Source of the DNA: CAZQRP01 sp964596125
GTDB lineage: Bacteria > Chloroflexota > Dehalococcoidia > GIF9 > UBA5629
Length of the DNA stretch: 64,000 nt
Reading direction: 5' to 3'
Assembly (NCBI GenBank): GCA_964596125.1
Contig: CAZQRP010000016.1
Location: 12,854 to 76,853 of the forward strand
In this document: piece by piece, positions 45,283 through 54,690 of the stretch
Layout of the letters: each line of letters opens with the position of its first letter
Position numbering within the stretch: position 1 is the stretch's first letter
Made by a program: the position numbers and the translations under genes
Notes under the pieces: generated by a model
Seen by the model: only the letters and a program-made list of their open reading frames with translations
What the model was told of the DNA's origin: nothing
Database searches by the model: none

Positions 45283-45603
45283 ATGACCGCCGAGGAAACT
45301 AATAAATTCGAGCAGGATTCAGTTAATCCGTCTCAGGATGTGATTACCGGTACCGATACATGGCAAGATGCCTGCGATTACCAACGATACCAACAAAGGT
45401 ACCCTGACCGTTTATTGTATAGTTCAGTACTGATGACCGGCCTTGAAGTCATGCAATGTCAACCAATCGCAGAATTCAAAGTGGAAACCATATCTAAAAC
45501 AAGTTTGGTCAATAAAAAAATATATTCAAGCTCTGTTAATACCAACAGTCACAAAGCGCATCTGACAAGCGAAAGGAGAGCAAAATGTCCGCGAATATCA
45601 TGA
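45283..45603 (+). CDS. small hypothetical eCIS-locus protein
   Basis: 106 residues, not recognised. Composition is protein-like, with a Tyr/Gln-rich stretch (DACDYQRYQQRYPDRL) and then a Ser/Lys-rich tail. No good ribosome site precedes the ATG. It overlaps the next gene by 19 bases in a different frame. Being on the coding strand of a tightly packed operon makes it plausible but not certain. Confidence 0.45.
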   Translation: MTAEETNKFEQDSVNPSQDVITGTDTWQDACDYQRYQQRYPDRLLYSSVLMTGLEVMQCQPIAEFKVETISKTSLVNKKIYSSSVNTNSHKAHLTSERRAKCPRIS

Positions 45604-46994
45604 TGAGCCTTTCAGCTACGAAGCTGGAGGTGGCTGCTGGTGATTCTATAGAAACTACTATAACCATTCGCAACCAGAGCCAGATCGTGGATCATTTCGC
45701 TATAAAGATAGAAGGGCTTGATCCTACCTGGTGGAACCTTTCCGTTCCCAGCGTTTCCCTTTTCCCTGGAGATCAGGACCAGGCTAAACTAACCATTCGT
45801 CCTCCTAAAGAGGCCGAGGCCAAGGCTGGCAGCTATCCTTTTCAAATAAAAGCTATCTCAAGGGCTAATCCTCAGGAAATGACCTCCGAAGAAGCGTTTC
45901 TTATTCTTCGGGGTTTCGTAGTCTGGGAAGTAGATATGGCACCTACCAAAGTTGTTGGACGCAGCGGTACTTATCGACTTTCGGTACAAAATAGTGGCAA
46001 TACCGATATTAACCTGACATTTGAGGGGAAGGATCCCGAGGAAGGGCTTTATTACAAATTTGTCCGGGATAAAGTGACGGTACCTGCGGGAGGTAGTGCA
46101 CAGGCACAGCTATCAGTTCGCCCTAAAAAAGGAGAACCCAAAAAGCTGTATAGCTTTCAGGTACTGGCAAAACCTGCCGAGGTAAAGGCAACTTCGAAAG
46201 AGGTTAAAACCTTAAACGGTCAACTGGAATATCCCCGCCGTAAGTTTCCCTGGTGGATACTCATATTGATCCTGGCGCTTCTGATCATTGCTGTTGCGGT
46301 GTTATGGTTTCTCTCCCAGCAAAAATCTACACCTACACCAGTCAAGCCACCTTCAACCAGACCTGATGTCAGCCTCACCATACCCAAAGGTGGAGAGAAC
46401 TGGTTTGGTGGCTCTACAAAGAACATTACCTGGACCACAAAAGGATCGGATATTGCTTCTGTGGACCTCGAATATTCAAAAGACAACGGGTCAAGCTGGT
46501 CATTAATTGCGAAAGGGGAGAAGGATGATGGTACTTATGCCTGGAAGTTGCCTGACACGTCATGCTCAAACTGCTTGATAAGGATTACCATTCGCAGTGC
46601 GAACGAAGCTGTTCTGGCCAGAGATACGATTGATGCAGCATTCAACATCTCTGCCAAACCCGAAGTCACCGTCAAGGCACCAAATGGCGGTGAGAGCTGG
46701 TTTGCTGGCGGTACACAAAATATTACCTGGACTACTACGGGAACAGGTGTTGCCACTGTAGACTTAGAATATTCATTAGATAAAAGTACCTGGGTATCCA
46801 TCGCCAAAGGGGAGACCAACGATGGTAGCTATTCCTGGAAACTACCCAGTACTGCATCCAACACCTACCTGATAAGAATAACTATTCGTGGTGCTGATAA
46901 AGCTATTCTTGATAGAGATACAAGTGATAAGACATTCACAATTACCAAGCTGCTGCTTCCACCATTTAAACCGAAGGTAATACCAAAGCTGTAG
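45585..46994 (+). CDS. transmembrane protein with N-terminal beta domains and two C-terminal Kre9/KNH-like repeats
   Basis: 469 residues, AAAGGAGAG before the ATG. Residues 1-210 contain two immunoglobulin-like domains of the COG1470/NEW3 kind (VAAGDSIETTITIRNQSQIVDHF, GRSGTYRLSVQNSGNTDINLTFEG in part). A basic stretch YPRRK precedes one membrane helix at 222-243, followed by a Pro/Thr linker. Two tandem repeats of about 95 residues follow, each with GGENWFGG/GGESWFAGG and NITWTT. No signal peptide, so the N-terminal half is probably cytoplasmic and the repeats outside. As the last gene of the eCIS cluster it may anchor the particle to the membrane. Confidence 0.78.
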   Translation: MSANIMMSLSATKLEVAAGDSIETTITIRNQSQIVDHFAIKIEGLDPTWWNLSVPSVSLFPGDQDQAKLTIRPPKEAEAKAGSYPFQIKAISRANPQEMTSEEAFLILRGFVVWEVDMAPTKVVGRSGTYRLSVQNSGNTDINLTFEGKDPEEGLYYKFVRDKVTVPAGGSAQAQLSVRPKKGEPKKLYSFQVLAKPAEVKATSKEVKTLNGQLEYPRRKFPWWILILILALLIIAVAVLWFLSQQKSTPTPVKPPSTRPDVSLTIPKGGENWFGGSTKNITWTTKGSDIASVDLEYSKDNGSSWSLIAKGEKDDGTYAWKLPDTSCSNCLIRITIRSANEAVLARDTIDAAFNISAKPEVTVKAPNGGESWFAGGTQNITWTTTGTGVATVDLEYSLDKSTWVSIAKGETNDGSYSWKLPSTASNTYLIRITIRGADKAILDRDTSDKTFTITKLLLPPFKPKVIPKL

Positions 46995-47138
46995 CCCATT
47001 AAGGATAAAGTTTTTATAAACAACCGAAGATAGTAAAGCCGATTGACCGGCATAAGAAAGTCCGTATGTTTATCGTTCTCTTTCTAAGCAATTCAGACGT
47101 TTGACAGATCGTCTTTTCCACGATCCAGATAAAAGCCT

Positions 47139-47927
47139 ATGCCTCAATCCTATAGACATATAAGCCCTGAGATAGCACTCAAGATAAGGCTGGTGATAAC
47201 CGACATTGACGGCACACTAACTTCCGGCGGTTATCCCATAAGTGAGGTAGTATCTCAATCCGTACGCTATCTTGAAGACCAGGGTATCATGGTTGGCCTC
47301 GCCTCTGGTAGAACACTTCCCGGGCTGGAAGACGTGGCCCGTGATTTAAGCATTAGCGGTCCCATTATCGCTGAAAATGGCGGTGTAGCTAAGTTAAATA
47401 TAAATACCGACCCTGTAGACCTGGGCTATTCCCGAGAGCCAGCACTCAGGTGCTTAAAAAAACTCAAGACACTGTTCCCCGATGCTATCCAGGAAAGGGA
47501 AGATAACCAATATCGCCTGGTCGATGTGGTCTTCTGGTCCCACGGCATCGAAACTGAACAATTGAAAAAACACCTGGATGATACCGAACTCCTTGATTCC
47601 GGTTATATACTTCACCTCCAGCCCAAAGGAATCAGTAAAGGAAAGACGCTTATTAGAATACTTGATGAAATAGGGGATGGCAGCCTGAGTCCAGAAGCAG
47701 TAATGGTTTTCGGTGATTCTCTTACCGATATATCTCTTTTCCAGCTTTTTTCACACAGCGTACTGATACCTAATTCCAGTCTTCCGTGCCAACATAGACA
47801 ACTGGTGGAAAACGTTGCCAGGTATACAGGTGACCTGAACTCCGGAGATGGTTTCACCGAAGTCGCTTTCCACATCGTAAATACCCGTCTGAATTGTAAT
47901 CAAGAAACCGGTAATAAAGCTATGTGA
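47139..47927 (+). CDS. HAD-superfamily phosphatase (archaeal-type phosphoglycolate phosphatase/Cof-like)
   Basis: 262 residues. The HAD motifs are VITDIDGTLTSGG (nucleophile Asp and proton-donor Asp), SGRT in GLASGRTLPG, KGISKGKTL and FGDSLTDISLF. The cap is of the C2 type, as in Cof proteins and archaeal phosphoglycolate phosphatase. The substrate is uncertain (2-phosphoglycolate or a sugar phosphate). It follows the injection cluster by 144 bases and shows no functional link to it. Confidence 0.87.
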   Translation: MPQSYRHISPEIALKIRLVITDIDGTLTSGGYPISEVVSQSVRYLEDQGIMVGLASGRTLPGLEDVARDLSISGPIIAENGGVAKLNINTDPVDLGYSREPALRCLKKLKTLFPDAIQEREDNQYRLVDVVFWSHGIETEQLKKHLDDTELLDSGYILHLQPKGISKGKTLIRILDEIGDGSLSPEAVMVFGDSLTDISLFQLFSHSVLIPNSSLPCQHRQLVENVARYTGDLNSGDGFTEVAFHIVNTRLNCNQETGNKAM

Positions 47928-48034
47928 TAGTATCGATAATGCCGGTGAAATTGTCTTTACATAATATGTGCCCGACGTCTTTTAACCGTTCTTCTCCCGA
48001 TCCCTGGAAACGTACGTGCCTGTCACATACCTTT

Positions 48035-49906
48035 TTAGCTGTGATCACGTACCAGACTCTCTAATCCAAGCTCATTGAGACATTGCTGAGACGGAGCACC
48101 GCTTTTCATATCCCAGCCCATAGCTTTATAATAGCCGGACCTCATTGCTTCAAAGTCGAGAAGACGGCCGGCAGTCGGCCCCATTAGCGCAGGTTTAGCT
48201 ATTCTCTCAGGCAAATAGATATCCTGAGCTTTTATTCCTTCCCTGATATTAAACGCCTGCCGCAAGGTGAGGATTCTTTTCCCGGCAGTAACCGCTTCAG
48301 GCACGGTAAAGTCCCAGCCGGTAACAGCATTTACAAATTCAACTATCGGATACATGGTGCCTGTGCTGAGAGCAAAAAGACACGTGCCACAGCTAGAAAA
48401 CATCTGTCCATAACTTAAAGCAACGGCATTTATCCGGCCCCGGCGTTCATACTCGTCTCCCTCGTCCGGTCTTTTTAACTCCGAATACGGTCCCAGGTCT
48501 CCCCGCCCTTCAAGTCGCGTTGCTGCACTGGCAGTCATATGGCGACCCGGGGTAGCATCGCTGATATATACCAGCCCCCGGGATGGTAAAAATCTGGGAT
48601 CATGAAAGCCAGGCTCCTGGCCATGAATGTGGATGGCGTACTTCTCAGATCCCCGACCAATTTTTTTAGCTGCTCTCTCTACACCGTCAGCGAGGATATC
48701 ACCCAGTCCCTCTCTCCTTACTACTTTCTCCAGCATGGTTAATATTGCCGGCACACTGCCCCAGGTAAGCTCGATTCCTCCCGTGTCTTCCTTACTGATA
48801 ATGCCATTCTCATAACAGTCCATGGCGAATGCTATAACCGTGCCTGTTGAAATAGTGTCAATACCATAGCGATCGCAAATGTCATTAGCTCTTACTATTG
48901 ACTCAAGGTCACTATTCATTAGCATTGTGCCAAACGCAGCAACAGTCTCATATTCCGGCTTACGCATTTCAACTTTAGACGACTCCTTACCTATACCAAG
49001 AACACCACCGCAGTTTATCGGGCAATTGCCGCACCCCGCTCTTCTCACCTGGTATTTAATAAGATTTGCGCCGTCGATTTTTGCATGATCGGGAAAGGCC
49101 TCCTCACCCTTCAGACTCCAATTTTTAATGGGAGCATTACCTCCACTTACCCCCCCTGTTAGGCCACCATTCGTGCCGGCACCGCTAATCATTTTAATAA
49201 ATGGAATCTGGTCAAGCTTATGAAAATGCGCAAGTGTATCCTTTCTTAATTTTTTAATCATGTCAGCATCAGCTAGCTCGACCTTGCCACTGCCTTTAAC
49301 CGCAATTGCCTTCAACTTCTTTGAGCCCATTACTGCTCCGATACCAGACCTACCTATTACACGCTGGTCGTCAGTGACCACCGATGCTATTAATGAGAGG
49401 GCTTCTCCAGCAGGTCCTATGCAAGAGATCCTGAGCCGTTTTTCATTTGTCTCATGGCATAGAATCCGAACGGTCTCGCGGGTATCTTTGCCCCACAGGT
49501 GCGTGGCACTCTTCAATTCTGCCTTACCGTTATGTATAAACAAATAGACAGGTTCAGGAGAAGTGCCGGTAAAGAAAATGGCATCATATCCTGCTGCCTT
49601 GAGCTCGGGGCCGAAAAATCCTCCTGAATTGGAATCGCCCCATGTATTGGTGAGTGGAGATTTGGTTACCACCATGTACTTCGATGTCATGGGAGCAGGG
49701 GTACCCGTCAGCAGGCCAGGTACAAAACCAATCATATTTTCCGGGCCTAAAGGCTCAATATTAAGCTTCATACGTTCGAAAAGTATCCGGACTCCCAATC
49801 CAACACCGCCAATGAAATTGCGATAGATTGTTTCTGGCAATAATTCTTCATTAATTGAGCCAGAGGTTAAATCGACGACAGCTATCTTTCCGGTATAACC
49901 TGGCAT
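48035..49906 (-). CDS. aldehyde ferredoxin oxidoreductase (tungsten/molybdopterin)
   Basis: About 623 residues from ATG 49904-49906 with AGGAG 9 bases upstream; a GTG at 49913-49915 sits in that site. MPGYTGKIAVVDLTSG, GGVGLGVRILFE, SKYMVVTKSPLTNTWGDSNSGGFFG and IGRSGIGAVMGSKKLKAI are typical N-terminal AOR blocks. The 4Fe-4S cysteines are in RRAGCGNCPINCGG, with a later Cys in SSCGTCLF. AORs oxidise aldehydes to acids with ferredoxin, using a bis-pterin cofactor. The next minus-strand gene is an iron alcohol dehydrogenase, which suggests a linked alcohol-aldehyde-acid path. Confidence 0.92.
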   Translation of the reverse strand: MPGYTGKIAVVDLTSGSINEELLPETIYRNFIGGVGLGVRILFERMKLNIEPLGPENMIGFVPGLLTGTPAPMTSKYMVVTKSPLTNTWGDSNSGGFFGPELKAAGYDAIFFTGTSPEPVYLFIHNGKAELKSATHLWGKDTRETVRILCHETNEKRLRISCIGPAGEALSLIASVVTDDQRVIGRSGIGAVMGSKKLKAIAVKGSGKVELADADMIKKLRKDTLAHFHKLDQIPFIKMISGAGTNGGLTGGVSGGNAPIKNWSLKGEEAFPDHAKIDGANLIKYQVRRAGCGNCPINCGGVLGIGKESSKVEMRKPEYETVAAFGTMLMNSDLESIVRANDICDRYGIDTISTGTVIAFAMDCYENGIISKEDTGGIELTWGSVPAILTMLEKVVRREGLGDILADGVERAAKKIGRGSEKYAIHIHGQEPGFHDPRFLPSRGLVYISDATPGRHMTASAATRLEGRGDLGPYSELKRPDEGDEYERRGRINAVALSYGQMFSSCGTCLFALSTGTMYPIVEFVNAVTGWDFTVPEAVTAGKRILTLRQAFNIREGIKAQDIYLPERIAKPALMGPTAGRLLDFEAMRSGYYKAMGWDMKSGAPSQQCLNELGLESLVRDHS

Positions 49907-49966
49907 ATTCAACACTCCTTTTAAAGGTTAATTTAATTGTTAACTGGAAGGTCTTTTGCTAGCATA

Positions 49967-51127
49967 CTAAAGCGCGGCGTTCAGAATTTTTGATAAATCC
50001 TCCTTACTAACACTACGGGGATTGTCTATTTTCAGCATTATCCCTTCGTATGCAAAAACGTCGTCGACAATGTGAGGTATATCGGAAGCTACTATACCAA
50101 CATCGCCTAATGTCTGCCTCATCCCCAAATCTTGAGACAGCTTTCTCACTGCCTCGACTGATTTTTCTGCCGCTTCTATTACAGAAATTGACTCTATCCT
50201 TTCCCCCAGTAATTCTGCAATCCTGGCGAGCCTTTTCGGGACAGCCAGTATATTGAATGTCATAATATGAGGCAACAGTATGCTCAAGGCTTCCCCATGG
50301 CTAATATTTGCTTTTGTAACTATATATCCATCAGTCTGGTGGACAAGGCCTGCACCTTGCAGTCCCACAGCCACCATACTCATTGAAGCAGCAATAGACA
50401 TGTTATATCTGGCTTCTTTATTACTGCCTTTGGCATACGCCAGACGAAGATTATCAGAAACCATTTTCATAGTGCGCTCAGCAAACATGTCACCAACAAC
50501 ATTGGACCGTGGACTGACATAAGCTTCTATAGCATGGGTCAGAGCATCCATTCCTGTCTCAGCAGTAACCTTTTGAGGCAAACCCATGGTCAGCTCCGGG
50601 TCTACTATTGCAGCATCAGCAAAGAGAGACTGTCCGCGCACCAGCTTCTTTCGTCCATCCACCTTATCAAATGCTAATGCGACTCTACTCCATTCACTGC
50701 CTGTACCGCTGGTAGTGGGGATTAATAGTTTGGTTAGAGTCTTTCCTTCAACAACGGCAGGAGGAAAGAAATCCTGAACCTTCTTCCGGCTAAAAGCAAC
50801 TGCACTCACTATCTTGGTGGTATCCATAACACTACCACCTCCGATACCAATGAGGAGGTCAAATCCTCCATCAGCTACAATTTGGCTGCACTGCTCTATG
50901 ACATCAACCGGCGCATTTGGTTCACAACCATCAAACAAACCAAACTTACATCCCGCCTTTTCAAGTGACGACTGTATCCTGTTAACCAGACCGGCCGCTA
51001 CCACACCGGCATCCGAGATAATCAAAACATTTGTCGCCCCAAATTCCTTTGCCAGGTCACCAACGCTATTTGCACTGCCCAGACCGATATTCGTTCTGGG
51101 AATGTATATTGAAAATATACGTTGCAT
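49967..51127 (-). CDS. iron-containing alcohol dehydrogenase
   Basis: 386 residues; AAAAGGAG upstream on the minus strand. Family III ADH blocks: LLIGIGGGSVMDTTKIV for nucleotide binding, PTTSGTGSEWSRVA, DALTHAIEAYVSPRSN with iron-ligand His, and ISHGEALSILLPH with a further His. NAD(P)-dependent. It lies 60 bases upstream of AOR on the same strand, so both may be co-expressed, passing an aldehyde between them. Confidence 0.92.
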   Translation of the reverse strand: MQRIFSIYIPRTNIGLGSANSVGDLAKEFGATNVLIISDAGVVAAGLVNRIQSSLEKAGCKFGLFDGCEPNAPVDVIEQCSQIVADGGFDLLIGIGGGSVMDTTKIVSAVAFSRKKVQDFFPPAVVEGKTLTKLLIPTTSGTGSEWSRVALAFDKVDGRKKLVRGQSLFADAAIVDPELTMGLPQKVTAETGMDALTHAIEAYVSPRSNVVGDMFAERTMKMVSDNLRLAYAKGSNKEARYNMSIAASMSMVAVGLQGAGLVHQTDGYIVTKANISHGEALSILLPHIMTFNILAVPKRLARIAELLGERIESISVIEAAEKSVEAVRKLSQDLGMRQTLGDVGIVASDIPHIVDDVFAYEGIMLKIDNPRSVSKEDLSKILNAAL

Positions 51128-51421
51128 AAGACTGACTTCTCCTTTTCTAAATTTTTAACAATAACAGACAGATCTTCCTTTCTGCGGGTACCCTCTATGA
51201 CCCTTATGTTGGTATAAAACTGAAAACCTGATCCAAAGGTAAAAGTACTGATTAAGCCAGCACCTGTAATCAAGCGCCAGTGTTTCTTACCCGGCATTGT
51301 TTAATAGTTCAAATAGTAGCCCTCAATAACTCTCAGCAAGCTATGATCGCCTATTCATCTCTTTCGCATACCATCAAAACAAGCTGCTTCTCTTTCGGCT
51401 AATTCTCTAATCTCCACTACC

Positions 51422-52234
51422 TCAATGCATCACTACTCCACCATCAACGACAACAGTCTGACCGGTCATAAAATCACTGTCGGAAGAAGCCAGAAAGATA
51501 ACCGCACCAACAAGGTCTTCAGGATATTCTACTCGTTTGAGGACACGAGAAGAGGCTTGACGTTGACAGGCCTCCACAGCAGACTGGTCATCGGGCTCTT
51601 CACTCAATGTCCTGCCAGGTGCTATACAGTTGACGTTAATATTATACTCACCCATGGCTGTAGCCAGGCTTCGGGTCAGTCCGATCACACCACCCTTGCT
51701 CGCTACATAGTGCGGAAATATGGCTAAACCCCTGAAGAACGTGCCCGATGAAATATTTATTATTTTACCTCTTCCCTGGTCTTTCATGCAGGGAAAGACA
51801 GCTCGTGAACAAAGGAAGGGTCCTTTAAGGTTAACAGCCATCACCCGGTCCCATTCGTCTAAACTTAGTTCATAAAAGGGTACCATGGATAGTTTGATCC
51901 TGGCGTAAATAGCAGCGTTATTGACCAGAATATCAACTTTGCCGAAATGCTCTACAGTTCTTCTGGCCATCTCTAAGGTATCTTCAGCACTGGAGACATC
52001 CGTTTTTAATGGTAAGACCTCCGTACCTTTTGCCTGGATCTCTCGTGCGGTAGCTACTGCTGCCTCAAGGTCTATGTCACTGATTACCAGCTTGGCCCCC
52101 TCTTCAGCCATCCCCATACAGAAAGAACGACCTATCCCATGTGCACCACCGGTAACGATGGCAACCTTATCTCTTAACCTGAAACCTTTATCCTGTTTCT
52201 CACTCATAGAAGCAACTGCATTTCTAATCGCCAA
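51422..52234 (-). CDS. short-chain dehydrogenase/reductase
   Basis: 270 residues counting from TTG 52232-52234, preceded by GAGGAA at 9 bases; ATG 52205-52207 would give 261 but has no site. Shows GGAHGIG in the cofactor loop, ISDIDLEA, NNAA, and the catalytic set NISSG, YVASK. Ends with FMTGQTVVVDGG, typical of SDRs. No specific substrate inferred. Confidence 0.9.
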   Translation of the reverse strand: MAIRNAVASMSEKQDKGFRLRDKVAIVTGGAHGIGRSFCMGMAEEGAKLVISDIDLEAAVATAREIQAKGTEVLPLKTDVSSAEDTLEMARRTVEHFGKVDILVNNAAIYARIKLSMVPFYELSLDEWDRVMAVNLKGPFLCSRAVFPCMKDQGRGKIINISSGTFFRGLAIFPHYVASKGGVIGLTRSLATAMGEYNINVNCIAPGRTLSEEPDDQSAVEACQRQASSRVLKRVEYPEDLVGAVIFLASSDSDFMTGQTVVVDGGVVMH

Positions 52235-52349
52235 TATAGTCTATTCCTCATTACGGTGTCAACGGCCTGAAAGCTGTTTCAGGCTGGTGAATGCAAAAAA
52301 TCAAAAGAGGATATGTAGAGCAAAGAAATGGCGCTCTACGTTAAGAAAT

Positions 52350-53588
52350 TTATTGTAAGGGTGTTAACGTCAATAGTTTTCTGGCAATCTGAGGATATTG
52401 GGCAATAAAAAGCAGCTCATCCTCAACAAGCGGTTTATGCGACTGGACATTGGCGTATCGTACCAGCTCCAGAATCTCAGCAGCCTCATCTGCATCTTTG
52501 AAAGAAACTTCGATATTGCCCATTATGTGACTGAAGCCGGATATTCCCGAATATTCACCTGAAGATATCTCTCTGCCCGTCTCAACTATCTCCGGCTCAC
52601 CTCTTCCCAGCTCCTCATAGTCGTACAGCTCGTAATTTTCCGGGTCCTTTAATACTCCATCAGCATGAATGCCGGAAGCATGGGCAAATGCATTCGCCCC
52701 AACACCGGGCTGATTTATAGGAATAGGAACTCCGAATGACAAACTTGCATATCTGGATATCGTCCATGCTTTTGATAGGTCAATCGGCATGCCCAACTTA
52801 TATTTTCTGGCAAAGCCCTTGGACTTAATAATTGCCAGAACTGTGGCTATAAGGTCAGCATTGCCAGCCCTTTCCCCGATACCATTCACAGTAGTATTGA
52901 TATATGCATCTTGCCCACCATCTATAGCACCTTTGGCTCCGGCAATGGAATTGGCTACTGCCATTCCCAGGTCACCGTGGCAGTGAATCTCAATCGGCAT
53001 AGCTATGTTTTCAGCCAGAGTTTTTATTGTCTCATATATAGTGAAGGGATTATCGTATCCAAGAGTATCACAATATCTGAGCCGGTCGGCGCCATGTGCC
53101 TTTGCTTCTGTACCAAATTTAATGAGATACTTCAGGTCTGTCCTGGACGCATCTTCGGCGTTCACACCAATAGTATCAACGCCGTGAGCGCGGGCGGCAT
53201 CGACAGCATCAACCATCATAGCTATAATATCATCCCTTGTCTTTTTCCTCTGGAACTTACCCACAATCATTTGATCAGAGGTAGAGATTGAGAGGTTAAG
53301 GTGCTTTAAAGTTGGAACAAGCTTGAAAGCGGTTTCCACATCACCGACAGTAGCCCTGATCCAGCCGCCTAAATGAATAGGTTTTAACACACCCAGGTCA
53401 ACTAAATCGATGTTTGCCTGGAGATAGTAGGATTCATGTTTGGTTGTGGGAAAACCAAACTCGGACTGAAAAACACCCATCTGATTTAGATATATATTTA
53501 TCAGTGTTTTGGACAGTTTTGACAGGCCTAGCTTGGCAGTCTGGACACCATCTCTATTCGTAACATCTATAATGTATATTTTCGCCAT
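52350..53588 (-). CDS. homocitrate-synthase-like / possible Re-citrate synthase (DRE-TIM family)
   Basis: 412 residues with VTNRDGVQ at the start (metal- and catalysis-bearing Asp-Gly motif), GVNAEDASR, and the metal-binding HCHGDLGMAVANS. Family members condense acetyl-CoA with a 2-oxo acid (homocitrate, isopropylmalate, citramalate). Several anaerobic lineages, including clostridia and Dehalococcoides, use a close relative as Re-face citrate synthase, so oxaloacetate is a possible acceptor. Neither lysine-pathway nor nif genes lie near it. It is followed on the same strand by the SDR gene. Confidence 0.85.
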   Translation of the reverse strand: MAKIYIIDVTNRDGVQTAKLGLSKLSKTLINIYLNQMGVFQSEFGFPTTKHESYYLQANIDLVDLGVLKPIHLGGWIRATVGDVETAFKLVPTLKHLNLSISTSDQMIVGKFQRKKTRDDIIAMMVDAVDAARAHGVDTIGVNAEDASRTDLKYLIKFGTEAKAHGADRLRYCDTLGYDNPFTIYETIKTLAENIAMPIEIHCHGDLGMAVANSIAGAKGAIDGGQDAYINTTVNGIGERAGNADLIATVLAIIKSKGFARKYKLGMPIDLSKAWTISRYASLSFGVPIPINQPGVGANAFAHASGIHADGVLKDPENYELYDYEELGRGEPEIVETGREISSGEYSGISGFSHIMGNIEVSFKDADEAAEILELVRYANVQSHKPLVEDELLFIAQYPQIARKLLTLTPLQ

Positions 53589-53920
53589 ACGTTCACCTCA
53601 TCGGGGAAATTATTGTATAACATAACTGCATGGAGAATACAGTTCTACGTGTATATTTTATCCAAACTATGGAAATATATAAAGTTACCGCAACATCATC
53701 AGGTGACCGGCAAGAACGCTTCTTTCCTCCGGTTTCTCTTTAGCGATTCTGTTTTACAGTGTCGGACTATCTTTCGCTGACCCAGATGAATTGTTCTTGT
53801 GGCAACCAGAAGTGTCAGCAATTGCTTTTTCACTATCCGGCTCTATGTGACAAAAGTTGCAGACGATTTGTCAACATCGTTCTAAAATAAAATTGAAAAG
53901 TAAAGAAAGGAGGTGCAAGA
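53589..53920. other. intergenic stretch before the Hsp20 gene
   Basis: 332 bases between divergent genes. The inverted repeat ACGAT-N8-ATCGT (53863-53880) sits 40 bases before the Hsp20 start and could be an operator, but it is short. No CIRCE element is seen at this gene. AAAGGAGG (about 53906-53914) is the ribosome site. Confidence 0.35.
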
Positions 53921-54430
53921 ATGACCGTCATCGTAAGAAGGAGTCCAAGCAGGGCTTTAACATTGGTTGAGCCATTCTACCTTCAGAGGGACATCCTCGA
54001 AGAGGCTGAGCAATTGCTGGAGAGAGCATTCTCCCGGCCGTTCTTTCCAGAGGATAGTTTTATTCCCAAAGTCGACATATTCGAGGAGAAGAATGAGCTT
54101 GTTATAAAGGGAGAGCTGCCCGGTGTCAAAGAGGAAGACCTCGATATCGGTTTGAAAGATGGTATACTTACCATAAAGGCCGAGAAGAAGCAAGAGGAAG
54201 TGACTGAGGAAGCTACCTATTACAGGCGCGAGCAGTCCTATGGACAATACTACCGCTCGATACAACTCCCGTCACCGGTGAAAGAGAAGAAGATTTCGGC
54301 GAAATTCGAAAACGGCCTTTTGGAGATACGGCTTCCCAGGGCTGAAGAGGCCAAGCCTAAGCGTATAGAAGTTAAGACGAGCGCTCCAAAGCTAAAGAAG
54401 CCCAGAACAACCAAGTCAAAGTCCAAGTAA
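53921..54430 (+). CDS. Hsp20/alpha-crystallin small heat-shock protein
   Basis: 169 residues with AAAGGAGGTG upstream. The alpha-crystallin domain spans about 45-145: PKVDIFEEKNELVIKGELPGV, EDLDIGLKDGILTIKAEK, GQYYRSIQLPSPV and FENGLLEIRLPR. A lysine-rich C-terminal tail follows. ATP-independent holdase that keeps unfolding proteins soluble. The gene is monocistronic, ending at a strong terminator. Confidence 0.95.
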   Translation: MTVIVRRSPSRALTLVEPFYLQRDILEEAEQLLERAFSRPFFPEDSFIPKVDIFEEKNELVIKGELPGVKEEDLDIGLKDGILTIKAEKKQEEVTEEATYYRREQSYGQYYRSIQLPSPVKEKKISAKFENGLLEIRLPRAEEAKPKRIEVKTSAPKLKKPRTTKSKSK

Positions 54431-54443
54431 GGCAAGCGTATGC

Positions 54444-54490
54444 AAAAAAGAAGGGGGTTGAGCTGTAGCTCAACCCCCTTCTTCATATTT
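54444..54490 (+). terminator. rho-independent terminator after Hsp20
   Basis: A perfect 15-pair stem GAAGGGGGTTGAGCT (54450-54464) and its complement (54467-54481) around a GT core, with an A run before and a modest T-rich stretch after (CTTCATATTT). The A run on the other side lets it work in both directions. Confidence 0.85.
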
Positions 54491-54690
54491 GTAAGAAATT
54501 CGATTTTTTTACTGTTTCTTATCAATATCCTCCGGATATACTATTGACAATACATGGCAAAATAAGGTAAATGCTATATGAGAAGCAGGTGAAATTTAGT
54601 ACAGGATCTCCACGTTTACAACAATTATTTTTCATTGTCTGTAGTTGCATCTATACGTTCAAAGAACATGGAATAAAAAGGAGGGTGGGC

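Noticed and set aside
51022..51297. Minus-strand 91-codon frame upstream of the iron alcohol dehydrogenase
   Set aside because: Overlaps the dehydrogenase N-terminus in another frame; no family.
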